A stretch of DNA of 64,000 bases from Paenibacillus silagei (GCF_017874735.1 NZ_JAGGLV010000001.1:434001-498000); one strand, 5' to 3'. Shown: positions 40,517 to 49,403, numbered from the stretch's first letter. The notes: generated from the sequence alone by a model not told the origin. Made by a program: numbers and translations.

Positions 40517-40951
40517 ATGGACAACAACCATCTATTCCAGAAATTCATAGCCTTCACTGCCGCCGTCCATCAAATAACGAACGATATTTCCAAAGATGTC
40601 AATTCGGACGGCTTAACGCCGCTGCAATATAAGATTGTTGAATACATCGCCGTCAGCCAGCCCGTTACGCTCAGCGAGATCAGCGACTGCATGAACATGT
40701 CGATGCCCAATACGAGCCGGGAGCTGAAGAAGCTCAGCGCAAAAGGGCTATGTACCCGCATCACCGACCCCGCTGACCGCCGCAAGCAGGGAATTACGCT
40801 CTCCGCCGCAGGCGAGGCGTTGATGAGTGAGGCCTTTGGACAGATCGCTGTCCGGTTCGAGCAGCGTATTGCGGCCCTGAGCGCTGAAGAACGCAAAGAG
40901 ACCGAGCGGGCCCTCGATCTCTTGCAGCAGAAGGTATTTTATTTGAGCTGA
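40517..40951 (+). CDS. MarR-family transcriptional regulator
   Basis: 144 residues. Winged helix: LTPLQYKIVEYIAVSQPVTLSEISDCMNMSMPNTSRELKKLSAKGL, wing DPADRRKQGITLSAAG. A Cys in the recognition region (SDCMNMS) might sense electrophiles as in YodB/HypR-like systems, but this is not certain. Divergent from the flavodoxin-fold quinone reductase and most likely its repressor through the repeats at 40415 and 40456. It converges on the MFS gene 29 bp downstream. Confidence 0.88.
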   Translation: MDNNHLFQKFIAFTAAVHQITNDISKDVNSDGLTPLQYKIVEYIAVSQPVTLSEISDCMNMSMPNTSRELKKLSAKGLCTRITDPADRRKQGITLSAAGEALMSEAFGQIAVRFEQRIAALSAEERKETERALDLLQQKVFYLS

Positions 40952-40980
40952 GGATACATCCTATCTCCATATACGAACGG

Positions 40981-42402
40981 TTATTTCACAGCAACGCCCT
41001 TCGCGGGAATCTCCGCAGGGATCTCTTCCTTTCGCGGGATGAAGAAGGACAGAATCAGTGCAACCACTGCGGCTCCTGTGGTGACCATAGAAGCGACATT
41101 CATTCCATGAATTAAGCTATGGACATCGCCCGTCTGTTTCAGGCCGCCGCCGCTGTAGGTCATGATCGTCACAAGCAGCGCTGTCCCGATGGAACCGGCG
41201 ACCGTCCGCAGCGTAGTGTTCACGGGAATGCCGTGGCGGATCAGAGCCGGCGGCAGGGAATTCATTCCACTGGTGACGACGGGCAGCAGGGTCAGGCTGA
41301 CACCGACCATCCGCAGGGAGTAGCCCACCATCAGGAACGTATAGGACGTATGCTCCGTCAGATTGGAGAACAACAGTGCAGAGATGACCGTCAGGCTGAT
41401 TCCGGTGATTACCATCGTTCTGGCACCTATTTTGTCAAAAATCTTCCCCGCGATAGGGGACATAATACAGATCAGAATCGCACCGGGAAGCAGCATCAGA
41501 CCTGACTTCAGCGCGGAATAGCCAAGCATGGTCTGCATATAGAGCGGCAGCAGGAGCTGTGCGCTCAGCATGATAATCATCAGGATCATACTGATTACAG
41601 TAGCCAGGGTAAAAGAGGGACTGGTGAACACCCGCAGCTCCAGCAGCGGGTTCTCCATCGTCAACTGCCGCCACACGAACAGGCAGAGCGCGATGAACCC
41701 GACCGCGAGGGAGATCAGCACCTCCGTACTCCCCCAACCTTTGCTGCCGGAGACACTGAATCCGTACAGCACACCGCCGAAGCCGAGCGAGGATAATGTC
41801 ATGGAGAGTGCATCCACCTTGCTTTTCACCTGCGGGGTGACGTTCTTCACCAGAAACAGTCCAAGCATCGTGAGCAGCAGCGAGCAAGGGGCCAGAATAT
41901 AGAACAGCAAGCGCCAGGAATGACTCTCCACGAGCCAGCCGTTCAGTACAGGTCCGATCGCCGGAGCGAAGTTAATTGCCAGCCCGATCAGCCCCATCGT
42001 GAACCCGCGCCGGGCAACCGGGATCAGAATGAACGTCAGGGTCTGCACCAGGGGAAGCATAATGCCCACTCCGACCGCCTGGATGATCCGTCCCGTAAGC
42101 AACAGACCGAAGCCGGGGGAGACCGCACACAGAAGCGTCCCCGCAGTCAGCATCCCCATCGCAAAGACGAATACCTGCTTGGTGGTGAAGCGCTGAATAA
42201 GATAAGCTGTAATCGGAACTACAATTCCCGTAACCAGTGCAAAAGCGGTCGTTAACCACTGCACAGTGCTCGCAGACAACCGGAACTCACCCATAATGTT
42301 CGGCAGCGCCGTATTCAGCGAGGATTGATTCAATAGCCCTGCCATTGTCCCGATAATTAGAATAGCCATGATAAGAATAGTGCCTTTTGGTGCCTTCTCC
42401 AT
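40981..42402 (-). CDS. MFS drug-efflux transporter, DHA2 family
   Basis: 473 residues with about 14 helices. Landmarks: LNQSSLNTALPNIMGEF, STVQWLTTAFALVTGIVVP, RIIQAVGVGIMLPLVQ, and NFAPAIGPVLNGWLVE. It is similar in layout to the exporter at 12601 but clearly diverged, so this is an independent paralogue. I use the ATG at 42402, which has GGAGGGAA 7 nt upstream. It converges with the MarR gene and is next to the ABC-2 exporter operon on the same strand, 58 bp after the permease stop. Confidence 0.92.
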   Translation of the reverse strand: MEKAPKGTILIMAILIIGTMAGLLNQSSLNTALPNIMGEFRLSASTVQWLTTAFALVTGIVVPITAYLIQRFTTKQVFVFAMGMLTAGTLLCAVSPGFGLLLTGRIIQAVGVGIMLPLVQTLTFILIPVARRGFTMGLIGLAINFAPAIGPVLNGWLVESHSWRLLFYILAPCSLLLTMLGLFLVKNVTPQVKSKVDALSMTLSSLGFGGVLYGFSVSGSKGWGSTEVLISLAVGFIALCLFVWRQLTMENPLLELRVFTSPSFTLATVISMILMIIMLSAQLLLPLYMQTMLGYSALKSGLMLLPGAILICIMSPIAGKIFDKIGARTMVITGISLTVISALLFSNLTEHTSYTFLMVGYSLRMVGVSLTLLPVVTSGMNSLPPALIRHGIPVNTTLRTVAGSIGTALLVTIMTYSGGGLKQTGDVHSLIHGMNVASMVTTGAAVVALILSFFIPRKEEIPAEIPAKGVAVK

Positions 42403-42460
42403 TTCTGTTCCCTCCACTAATTAAAATCTGCAATAATAAAACTCTGCAATTCCACCCGAC

Positions 42461-43210
42461 TTAGGTCTGGTCGGCATACCTCCACCAGACAAGCGTGCCT
42501 ATGAGGCCAACAGTGCCGGTGAGAAACGGAAGCAAACGGCTAACCAGCTCCAAATGTGCGCTCTCCTCTCCTGAGGCACCGCTGAGCAATCCGGGAATGG
42601 CCCACGGAATATACTCTACAATGCCCAGCGCCCCGCCGAACTGAGCGATCACAATGGTAAGCAGGACGATGCCCAGGGGATACAGGAAACCGCGCCCGAT
42701 ACAAGCCATCCACGCTACAGGGATGCTCAGAACAACCACCATGAGACAGATCTGTGCGTACCCGCTGAAGCCCTGAACAATGACCTCCAGACTCCATCCG
42801 TCCAAGCCGGTAAGCCATGCCGTGATGCACCCAGCTATGAACATGAACAAGGATAGAACTTCACATAATAACGTAGAAACAACAATCTTCGCAGCGGCCA
42901 CCCCATACCGGGATAGCGGCAGGGCCAGCAGATCCTTCACCGTGCGGTCGGAGTATTCCCGGCCGAAGCTCCAGCTGTACACGAACCCGAAGCCGATCAG
43001 GCCTCCCATGGAGACGACAATGCCCAGCTCCTTCAGAAACCCTGCCACATTGATCTCACCCTCAAAGGCGCTCTGGGAGCCAATGGTCCCGGAGAACACC
43101 AGCCCGATCATTACCGGCACCAGGAGGCTGACCACAAGCGAGATCACGAACAGCCTGGAACGGCGAAGCTTCAAGACCTCCACCCACAGGGCCGATAGCC
43201 ATTGATTCAT
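42461..43210 (-). CDS. ABC-2 type exporter permease
   Basis: 249 residues with six hydrophobic segments (about 20-38, 58-75, 105-130, 140-165, 172-195, 222-243), the ABC-2 pattern. N-terminus VEVLKLRRSRLFVISLVVS and the loop YSWSFGREYSDRTVKDLLALPLSRYGV with the family's R-T-K-LL wording are diagnostic. It pairs with the ATPase gene whose stop overlaps this ATG by 4 bp. Relatives export peptides or lantibiotics (immunity) or unknown drugs. Confidence 0.9.
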   Translation of the reverse strand: MNQWLSALWVEVLKLRRSRLFVISLVVSLLVPVMIGLVFSGTIGSQSAFEGEINVAGFLKELGIVVSMGGLIGFGFVYSWSFGREYSDRTVKDLLALPLSRYGVAAAKIVVSTLLCEVLSLFMFIAGCITAWLTGLDGWSLEVIVQGFSGYAQICLMVVVLSIPVAWMACIGRGFLYPLGIVLLTIVIAQFGGALGIVEYIPWAIPGLLSGASGEESAHLELVSRLLPFLTGTVGLIGTLVWWRYADQT

Positions 43211-44133
43211 GGTCTTACTCCTCCTTCAGATCCAATGACTCTTAGAAAATAATGCTCCAAATCCTCTTCCTCCACCTGAATCAGCGTAGGCGGCATATCC
43301 GCATACACCAGCAGCTTGGAGATGTAATCCGGGTTCGTTACGGCACGTTCCTCCTGAAGCCGCAGTGTGCCCTCTGCATTCTGCTGCACCACATAGCCTG
43401 CCTGAGTAAGTCTGCTGCGGGCACTTGCCGGATCGCGGGTCTCCACCCGCAGACTCCTGCGGAGCAAGGGATGAAGATCCTTCACATCCGTCTCTTGCAG
43501 CAGCTTCCCTTGATGCACGATGCCAATTCTGCTCGTCAGCCTGGAGACTTCGCCAAGAATATGGCTGGAGATAAAAATCGTCACTCCCTGATCTGCCGCA
43601 AGCTCCCGGAGCAGTTCCCGCACCTCCACAATCCCCGCCGGGTCCAGCCCGTTCGTCGGCTCATCCAGAATCAGCACCTGCGGATGATGCAGCATGGCCT
43701 TGGCGAGGCCCAGCCGCTGCCCGTTACCGAGGGAGAGCGTCCCGGCTTTGCGGTCCCGGTAAGCGGTAAGCTGGAGCCTGTCGATAATACTGTCAATGGC
43801 AGAGCGGTCCGGGATACCCCGCAGCCTGCGGATAATCTCCAGGTTCTCACGGACCGTAAGCTCAGGATAGGAGTAGGGAGTTTCGACCATGTACCCTACC
43901 TCCGCCCACAGCTTATGGCTGCCCGCATCGACCCGCCGTCCGAACAGGTAGGCCGACCCGGAATTGGGGCGGATCATGCCCAGGAGCATACGGATGGTTG
44001 TAGTCTTGCCTGCTCCGTTCAGCCCAAGGAATCCGTAGATTTCGCCCGGGTTCACCTCGATCGACAGCCGATCCACAGCATGATGACTGCCGAAATGCTT
44101 GGTTAATCCTTCTGTCTGAATAATTGCGGCCAT
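43207..44133 (-). CDS. ABC-2 exporter ATP-binding protein
   Basis: 308 residues. Walker A GLNGAGKTT, Q-loop MVETPYSYPELT, signature LSLGNGQRLGLA (a variant with GNGQ instead of GGQ), Walker B VLILDEPTNGLD and the switch His in FISSHILGEVSRLTSR. The C-terminal 90 residues are typical of BcrA/CcmA-type exporters. I use the ATG at 44133 (AGGAGTGAGG upstream) over one 9 bp earlier. It forms an operon with the permease and follows a TetR gene, with a TetR-like operator between. Confidence 0.92.
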   Translation of the reverse strand: MAAIIQTEGLTKHFGSHHAVDRLSIEVNPGEIYGFLGLNGAGKTTTIRMLLGMIRPNSGSAYLFGRRVDAGSHKLWAEVGYMVETPYSYPELTVRENLEIIRRLRGIPDRSAIDSIIDRLQLTAYRDRKAGTLSLGNGQRLGLAKAMLHHPQVLILDEPTNGLDPAGIVEVRELLRELAADQGVTIFISSHILGEVSRLTSRIGIVHQGKLLQETDVKDLHPLLRRSLRVETRDPASARSRLTQAGYVVQQNAEGTLRLQEERAVTNPDYISKLLVYADMPPTLIQVEEEDLEHYFLRVIGSEGGVRP

Positions 44134-44157
44134 CAACCTCACTCCTATACTTTTAAA

Positions 44158-44168
44158 ACTAACTAGTT
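44158..44168. promoter_or_regulatory. Candidate TetR operator upstream of the ABC exporter
   Basis: ACTAACTAGTT, matching ACTAACTGGTT upstream of tetR (44893-44903) at 10 of 11 positions. It lies 25 bp upstream of the ATPase ATG. Confidence 0.55.
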
Positions 44169-44198
44169 GTTTATATTTAGTCCAAAAAACAGCCGCCC

Positions 44199-44870
44199 TT
44201 ACAATAAAGACGGCTCCATGACGCCATGGATAATAAATTGCACAATCTGCTGTGTGGTCTGTTCTCTAATCTGCGGAGAGTCCGGGCTGCCGAACAAGTG
44301 CTCATACCTTGAAGACGACTGCAGTGTCATAGCAATCACGTTCATGATCAGCAGCGGAAAGAGCGCGGGGTCCAGATCCTGACGAAGGATACCGTTCCTC
44401 TGGGCGGCCAGGGCAATTTCATGCATCTGAGGATCATCTTCCGGACGATAGGTAATCTGATTCCAGGTCTTCCAGCCCTCCGCAGCTTCCCAGAAGAGGA
44501 TTCTCAGGTAACTCCGGTGCTCCAGCAGGAAGGAGACGGTCTGACGGGTCCAGTACTCCAAGAAAGTCTTGAATGCTGACGCGTCCTGTAGTACCTGCTC
44601 ATCCTTCAGCAATTCGCTGATGAACGAGCCTGTGATCTGTTCGCCAATCTGATCCGCCCGCTTAACCACTTCCGTATATAGCCCTAGCTTATCGCCATAA
44701 TACTGATAGATCAGGCTTTTGTTATACCCGGATGCTTTCGCAATGGCATCGATCCGTGCTGCGGAGTAACCGGATTCGGCAAAAATCTCCTCCGCTGCAT
44801 CCAGAATAATCGCCCGGGTGCGGGCGGCGTCGTATATTTTGGTGCTGCGTTTGCCCCCTGTTGTGGTTAT
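44199..44870 (-). CDS. TetR/AcrR-family regulator with apparent ATA start
   Basis: 223 residues if begun at the ATA at 44870, where AAGGAGG stands at the ideal distance of 8 nt. This gives an N-terminal TetR helix-turn-helix: ARTRAIILDAAEEIFAESGY, ARIDAIAKASGYNKSLIYQYYGDKLGLYTEVV. The first ordinary in-frame start is a GTG at 44669, which would remove the whole DNA-binding domain, and upstream the frame closes at a TAA with no ATG, GTG or TTG between. So the gene either uses a rare ATA start or has lost its ATG. The C-terminal ligand domain ends QIREQTTQQIVQFIIHGVME. It is upstream of the ABC exporter on the same strand and probably represses it and itself. Confidence 0.82.
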   Translation of the reverse strand: MTTTGGKRSTKIYDAARTRAIILDAAEEIFAESGYSAARIDAIAKASGYNKSLIYQYYGDKLGLYTEVVKRADQIGEQITGSFISELLKDEQVLQDASAFKTFLEYWTRQTVSFLLEHRSYLRILFWEAAEGWKTWNQITYRPEDDPQMHEIALAAQRNGILRQDLDPALFPLLIMNVIAMTLQSSSRYEHLFGSPDSPQIREQTTQQIVQFIIHGVMEPSLL

Positions 44871-44892
44871 GGTTTCCGCCTCCTTATTTCTA

Positions 44893-44903
44893 ACTAACTG
44901 GTT
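44893..44903. promoter_or_regulatory. Candidate TetR operator upstream of tetR
   Basis: ACTAACTGGTT, 23 bp upstream of the ATA start and related to the site before the ABC genes. Confidence 0.55.
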
Positions 44904-45048
44904 GGATTATAATCTGTATTCTGGCGGACGTCAAGCGCAACTCCTGCAGCCTTGTCTGATACTCGTTACCAACAATTGGCACAAAACCAATTCACACCAA
45001 TCGCGTCTAACTGGAGAGAGTTAAATCTATCCATAAGGTGATGAATCC

Positions 45049-46083
45049 ATGACAACAAGAACGACTATGCTGCTGTCTCTGCTTGGACTGGCCCTGTTAT
45101 TACCAGACCGCGTCCATGCAGATGCAGCCCCCTCACCCCAGCCCATCTCCATCTACCTGGACGGGCAGCAGCTCCAGCCGGAGACCCAGCCGCTGAACAT
45201 CAGCGGGACTGTACTGGTTCCTATGCGTGGGCTGTTCGAAGCCCAAGGGGCCGAGCTCTCCTGGGACAATGCAAGCAAGACGGTAACTGCCGTCAAAGGC
45301 GGCACTGCACTCACCTATACCTTAGGCTCGTCCACAGCTCTGCTGAACGGGAAGACCGCTCAGCTGGCAGTACCGGGACAACTGTCGCAAGGCTACAGTA
45401 TGATTCCTCTGCGCTTCGTTAGTGAAGCACTGGGCAGCCAAGTAACCTGGGAGCCGGCTTCGGGCTCCGTCCTTATCTCCTCGGCATCCGCCTATGAGAC
45501 CTCGGTCACCTGGGGAGTCAACCTGCGCAGCACCCCGGATGCCGGGAGCAGCACCACTAGCCTGGGCCTGCTGCCCGCCGGCAGCAAGGTTCATGTCATC
45601 CGTGAGGTTGATGCCCTCTGGCTGGAGGTGCGGACCGCAGATCATGTGAGAGGATATGTATCTTCCAAGCCGAAATTCACCGATTACAGAAGCCCCTCCC
45701 TGCTGCAGAAGCAAGGGGAAGCCCTGATTGCCTCAGGTAAAAAATACCTGAATACCCCTTATGAATTCGGCGCTTCTCCTGACCAGACAGATACGTTCGA
45801 CTGTTCTTCTTTTGTGAAGCGTGTATTCGGGGATACGCTTGGGATTGAGCTTCCCCGCGTCTCTTATGATCAGGCACAGGAAGGCCGGAAGGTTGGCGTG
45901 GGCGAGCTGCGCACCGGAGATCTGCTGTTCTTCACCGCCAGGGGTCTCGACATCGGACATGTAGCCATCTATGCCGGAAATAACCGGATCCTGCATACCT
46001 ACTCCAAAGAGCAGGGTGTACATATGGAAGATTTCAGCAGTAAGTGGAAGCAGCGGTTTGTTACCGCGCGGCGGATTCTATAA
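45049..46083 (+). CDS. Secreted NlpC/P60 endopeptidase with copper-amine-oxidase-N and SH3-like domains
   Basis: 344 residues. Signal peptide (about 1-25, ending VHADAAP). Copper-amine-oxidase-N-like domain (about 32-145: VPMRGLFEAQGAELSWD, MIPLRFVSEALGSQVTW), a bacterial SH3 domain (about 150-205: VNLRSTPDAGSSTTSLG) and an NlpC/P60 domain (about 220-340). The catalytic triad is visible as Cys in DCSSFVKRVF, His in GHVAIYAG and His in RILHTYSK. It should cut peptide bonds in peptidoglycan stems outside the cell. The start at 45049 has AAGGTGATG upstream. Stand-alone. Confidence 0.93.
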   Translation: MTTRTTMLLSLLGLALLLPDRVHADAAPSPQPISIYLDGQQLQPETQPLNISGTVLVPMRGLFEAQGAELSWDNASKTVTAVKGGTALTYTLGSSTALLNGKTAQLAVPGQLSQGYSMIPLRFVSEALGSQVTWEPASGSVLISSASAYETSVTWGVNLRSTPDAGSSTTSLGLLPAGSKVHVIREVDALWLEVRTADHVRGYVSSKPKFTDYRSPSLLQKQGEALIASGKKYLNTPYEFGASPDQTDTFDCSSFVKRVFGDTLGIELPRVSYDQAQEGRKVGVGELRTGDLLFFTARGLDIGHVAIYAGNNRILHTYSKEQGVHMEDFSSKWKQRFVTARRIL

Positions 46084-46116
46084 CGGGGAGAGAGAATTCG
46101 GCCATCCCCTGTAAGA

Positions 46117-46296
46117 GTTGGATTTTCTACACTTGCTGATAAGCAGATACCCCCTTCAAGAGCAACGGTTGGAAAAAAGGCACTTAATCTTACCAAACGT
46201 AGCTGATTCCGTACGATTCGGTGAATTAGGTGTACTTTTTCCAACTACTCCCTCATGTGATCCCATTCCGTCAGAAATAAGTGCCTTATTTCCATC
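46117..46296. repeat. Four copies of a GTTGGA-N8-CACTT motif
   Basis: Two in plus orientation (46117-46135 GTTGGATTTTCTACACTTG; 46168-46186 GTTGGAAAAAAGGCACTTA) and two in minus orientation (46227-46245, 46278-46296). Period is about 51 bp within each orientation pair. Related copies are at 61125-61256. No coding role. Confidence 0.65.
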
Positions 46297-46316
46297 TCTT
46301 CCGGTCCTGCTTCATG

Positions 46317-46658
46317 CTATGCCTTGCGCACAAACTCCGATTTCAGCTTCATTGCGCCGAACCCGTCGATTTTGCAATCGATATCATGGTCGCCTTCCAC
46401 CAACCGGATGTTCTTCACCTTGGTGCCTATCTTCAGAACGGACGAGCTGCCTTTGACCTTGAGATCCTTAATCACCGTTACAGTGTCCCCGTCAGCCAGT
46501 ACATTTCCGTTAGCATCCTTAATAACCTTCTCTTCCTCGCCGCCTGCACTTCCAGCATCCAAAGACCATTCATGTCCGCATTCCGGACAGACCAGAAGCG
46601 CTCCGTCCTCATAGGTGTACACAGAGCTGCACTGCGGGCAATTAGGCAATTTATTCAT
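46317..46658 (-). CDS. yjdM: PhnA/YjdM-like zinc-ribbon protein
   Basis: 113 residues. N-terminal zinc ribbon CPQC-N16-CPEC ([28 protein letters not shown]), then the C-terminal PhnA domain: [48 protein letters not shown]. Despite the old name, this family has no proven role in phosphonate breakdown. I take the ATG at 46658 (GGAG upstream) over one 30 bp earlier. Stand-alone unit, divergent from the GNAT gene. Confidence 0.9.
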   Translation of the reverse strand: MNKLPNCPQCSSVYTYEDGALLVCPECGHEWSLDAGSAGGEEEKVIKDANGNVLADGDTVTVIKDLKVKGSSSVLKIGTKVKNIRLVEGDHDIDCKIDGFGAMKLKSEFVRKA

Positions 46659-46794
46659 GATTTCATTTCTCCATTCCTGCTTAAGCATGTGTTATAGGGA
46701 TAAGTCTGTCTAAGTTTAACATATAACTTGATTAAACTCAGTTATTAAATTAATATCTAATTAGATTATTATTTAATAATAAGGAGGGATTATT

Positions 46795-47280
46795 ATGATT
46801 CAGTTAGAAGCTGTTACCGACCCGCTGTCTCAGGAGAGTCTTGAGATACAAGCCTCCATCCTGAACTCACAGCCTGAATTCAATCTGATGGTGGAGCATA
46901 AGTCATACCTCGAACCGCTGGAGCTGCAAGAAGAGAACCGTAAGAACCTCGCCATGGGTGAGAAAATGCTGTACATCAAGTTCCGTGATCGCGTCGCCGG
47001 CCTACTCACTTATCTCCCAGACTACGGCCCGGATCACTATCCCTGGATTGGCCTCCTTGTGATTCACCGGCAATATAGTCGGCAAGGGTTAGGGAATGCT
47101 GCTGTGCATGAACTGGAGAGAAAATTCCAGCAACAGGGTACACAAGCCGTCAGACTGGCTGTCCAGCTCGAGAATAAGGCCGGGGAGATGTTCTGGACTC
47201 TGAACGGATATGGCCGGATCAGAAGTGCTACCGATAACCATGGTAACCAGGTGGATGTCTACGAGAAGCGGTTTGGATGA
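46795..47280 (+). CDS. GNAT-family N-acetyltransferase
   Basis: 161 residues. Core GNAT wording: LYIKFRDRVAGLLTYLPDYG (beta4), WIGLLVIHRQYSRQGLGNAAVHELE with the acetyl-CoA loop Q/R-x-x-G-x-G/A as RQGLGN, and VRLAVQLENKAGEMFWTLNGY. Substrate cannot be told. AAGGAGG stands 7 nt before the ATG. The next gene (mini-catalase) follows in the same direction after 72 bp. Confidence 0.87.
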   Translation: MIQLEAVTDPLSQESLEIQASILNSQPEFNLMVEHKSYLEPLELQEENRKNLAMGEKMLYIKFRDRVAGLLTYLPDYGPDHYPWIGLLVIHRQYSRQGLGNAAVHELERKFQQQGTQAVRLAVQLENKAGEMFWTLNGYGRIRSATDNHGNQVDVYEKRFG

Positions 47281-47352
47281 ACAGTGAAAGTGGTAATAAT
47301 TAGAAAATAGCTTGTATATGTTATAAATTATCGTGGAGGAGTGAATGAGGAC

Positions 47353-48321
47353 ATGAATGAATCGGAATCGGAGCACAGCAGCAGCCAGTCTGCCGCAGAC
47401 ACCAGGGAGCATCCAGCGCTTGCCGCCGAGGCAGTAGACGCGATCGAGAACCTGTCCGGTGTCCATCCCGGATACCGCCGCGCCCATGCGGCGGGAGTCT
47501 GCTGCCGCGGCTTCTTCCGGCCGAGCGGACTGGGGAAGGAGTTCACGGAGGCGGAGCACCTTCAGGAGCAGCAGGTGAATGCCATCATCCGCTTCTCGGG
47601 CAGCTCGACTGATCCGGCACTTGCGGACCTGCTATCCCCTGCCAAGGGGATGGCTGTCCAGTTCATCCTCCCGGATGGCGGGGTTACGAATCTGGTTGGA
47701 GTGACCGTACCTGTCTTTTTTGCGCGGACCCCGGAGTCCTTCATCGACATTATACAGACGGCCCACCGGCTGCGGACCGGGACACTTGGACCGATTGAGC
47801 TGATGAAGGAAATTGTCAGCCACTTCAGCGAGAGCAAAGACGCTCTGCTCGCGGTACGGCGGCTCAAGCCGCCTGCCAGCTACGCCGAATGTCATTACCA
47901 CTGCATACATGCTTATGTGCTGGTCAATGCAGAAGGCAGGCAGCAGCCTGTCCGGTTCGAATGGGTTCCCGAGACGGGCGTGCGCACACTGACGCTGGAA
48001 GAGGCTGCGCAGCAGCCGGACCGCTATCTGGAGGATGAGCTGGAGCTGCGCTTCAAGGATGAACCAGCTATCTTCCAACTGGTCGCTGTTCTTGGAGAGG
48101 AAGGCGATGCTACGGATGATCCTACCCGTGCCTGGCCGGAGGACCGCCGCAGAATCGATCTCGGGCGGCTGCATATTTCAGAGATCTACCCCGATCCGAC
48201 ATATCTGCTCATGGACCCTACGATCCTTACAACCGGTATGCTCCTCTCGGATGATCCGATTCTTAAGTTCCGCAGTGCGGCCTACGCCGAATCTTATGGG
48301 CGGCGGATCGAAGGAAGATAG
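47353..48321 (+). CDS. Minimal catalase-family heme peroxidase
   Basis: 322 residues, against 480 or more for true catalases, so it belongs to the catalase-related peroxidase (SrpA-like) group. The distal His lies in YRRAHAAGVCCRGFF (near residue 45), IIRFSGSSTDPALADLLSPAKGMAVQF is the family's R-F-S-N-like segment, and the proximal heme Tyr is in RSAAYAESYGRR close to the end. Such enzymes reduce organic or hydrogen peroxide. No signal peptide is seen. I use the ATG at 47353, with GGAGGAG 10 nt upstream, over a GTG at 47341 that is too close to it. A terminator follows. Confidence 0.9.
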   Translation: MNESESEHSSSQSAADTREHPALAAEAVDAIENLSGVHPGYRRAHAAGVCCRGFFRPSGLGKEFTEAEHLQEQQVNAIIRFSGSSTDPALADLLSPAKGMAVQFILPDGGVTNLVGVTVPVFFARTPESFIDIIQTAHRLRTGTLGPIELMKEIVSHFSESKDALLAVRRLKPPASYAECHYHCIHAYVLVNAEGRQQPVRFEWVPETGVRTLTLEEAAQQPDRYLEDELELRFKDEPAIFQLVAVLGEEGDATDDPTRAWPEDRRRIDLGRLHISEIYPDPTYLLMDPTILTTGMLLSDDPILKFRSAAYAESYGRRIEGR

Positions 48322-48351
48322 CTTCTGCCCTGTGGCAGCTATACACCGGCC

Positions 48352-48388
48352 CAGCGCCAAAGGGACACTGCGCCCTTTGGCGCTTTTG
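48352..48388 (+). terminator. Terminator of the mini-catalase gene
   Basis: AGCGCCAAAGGG and CCCTTTGGCGCT form a 12-bp stem and TTTGATT follows. Confidence 0.85.
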
Positions 48389-48452
48389 ATTCAAACGCTA
48401 TACTTAGTTGGTTAATGGATATTAATCCGGTTACAAGAGAGAGGAGTGCAGT

Positions 48453-49340
48453 ATGCAGCAGGCCATGGTCATCATGAACCCGTCGTCCGGCAAGGCAGAG
48501 GCGCGGGATTATATTAGAGCAGCGGAAGAGGTACTGCAAGGCGCAGGGTATCAGGTTACCATCCAGGAGACCGCAGGGGAAGGAGATGCAACCGCCTTCT
48601 GCCTCCAGGCCTGCGCCGAGTGCTATGATCTGGTGGTTGCCATTGGAGGAGACGGAACGCTCCACGAGACGATGAACGGCCTCACAGATCAGCAGCACCG
48701 CCCTACACTTGGCATTGTGCCAATGGGCACCGTCAATGATTTTGCCCGCGCGCTACAGATTCCGCTTGTCCCTGAAGAGGCAATTCAGAGCCTGGCTTCG
48801 CCCCGGACCCGAAGAGTCGATATGGGCCGGCTGAATGACCGGCTGTTCGTCAATGTGGTGGCCGCAGGCTCTCTGGCAGGCTCCCTCTCCTCGGTTAGCT
48901 CCGAAGACAAGAGCCGGCTCGGGTTCCTTGCTTATCTAAAAGAGGGCATTAAGGAGCTGGCCAGCAATACTGCACATACCCTGACGATTACTCACGACGG
49001 TGAGATCTGGGAAGGCTCCTCCCCGCTGTTCATTGCTGCACTGACGAATTCCGTGGGCGGCTTCGAGAAGCTTGCCCCTGCTGCCGCCGTAGATGACGGC
49101 CTGCTCCATTGCTTCATCGTCAAGGACTTGCACCTGCTGAATTCCGTTACTGTCAGCATCTCCCTGCTGCTCGGCAATCTGCGGAATCATAAGGATGTCA
49201 TCTACTTTACAGCCAAGGAGGTCTCCGTCCGCTCCACCGAGCCGGTACAGACGAATGTGGACGGCGAGCAAGGTCCGCCGCTGCCGATCCGCTTAAGCAC
49301 AATTCCGCGCCACATTCAGGTCGTGGTGCCGGAGGACTGA
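48453..49340 (+). CDS. Diacylglycerol kinase-family lipid kinase (YegS/BmrU-like)
   Basis: 295 residues. N-terminal MVIMNPSSGKAEARDY, nucleotide-binding IGGDGTLHETMNGL (GGDGT signature near residue 70), MGTVNDFARALQIP, and the C-terminal beta-sandwich ending with NVDGEQG. It phosphorylates lipids such as diacylglycerol with ATP. The family also includes DgkB of Bacillus, needed to recycle diacylglycerol, but sequence alone cannot decide. GAGAGGAG stands upstream of the ATG. It converges with the APH-like gene. Confidence 0.9.
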   Translation: MQQAMVIMNPSSGKAEARDYIRAAEEVLQGAGYQVTIQETAGEGDATAFCLQACAECYDLVVAIGGDGTLHETMNGLTDQQHRPTLGIVPMGTVNDFARALQIPLVPEEAIQSLASPRTRRVDMGRLNDRLFVNVVAAGSLAGSLSSVSSEDKSRLGFLAYLKEGIKELASNTAHTLTITHDGEIWEGSSPLFIAALTNSVGGFEKLAPAAAVDDGLLHCFIVKDLHLLNSVTVSISLLLGNLRNHKDVIYFTAKEVSVRSTEPVQTNVDGEQGPPLPIRLSTIPRHIQVVVPED

Positions 49341-49403
49341 GCAGCTCGGGCGCCTCAGGTGCTCCAGGCTACAGAATACAGTCATCCGGGAGAAGCCTCT
49401 TCC

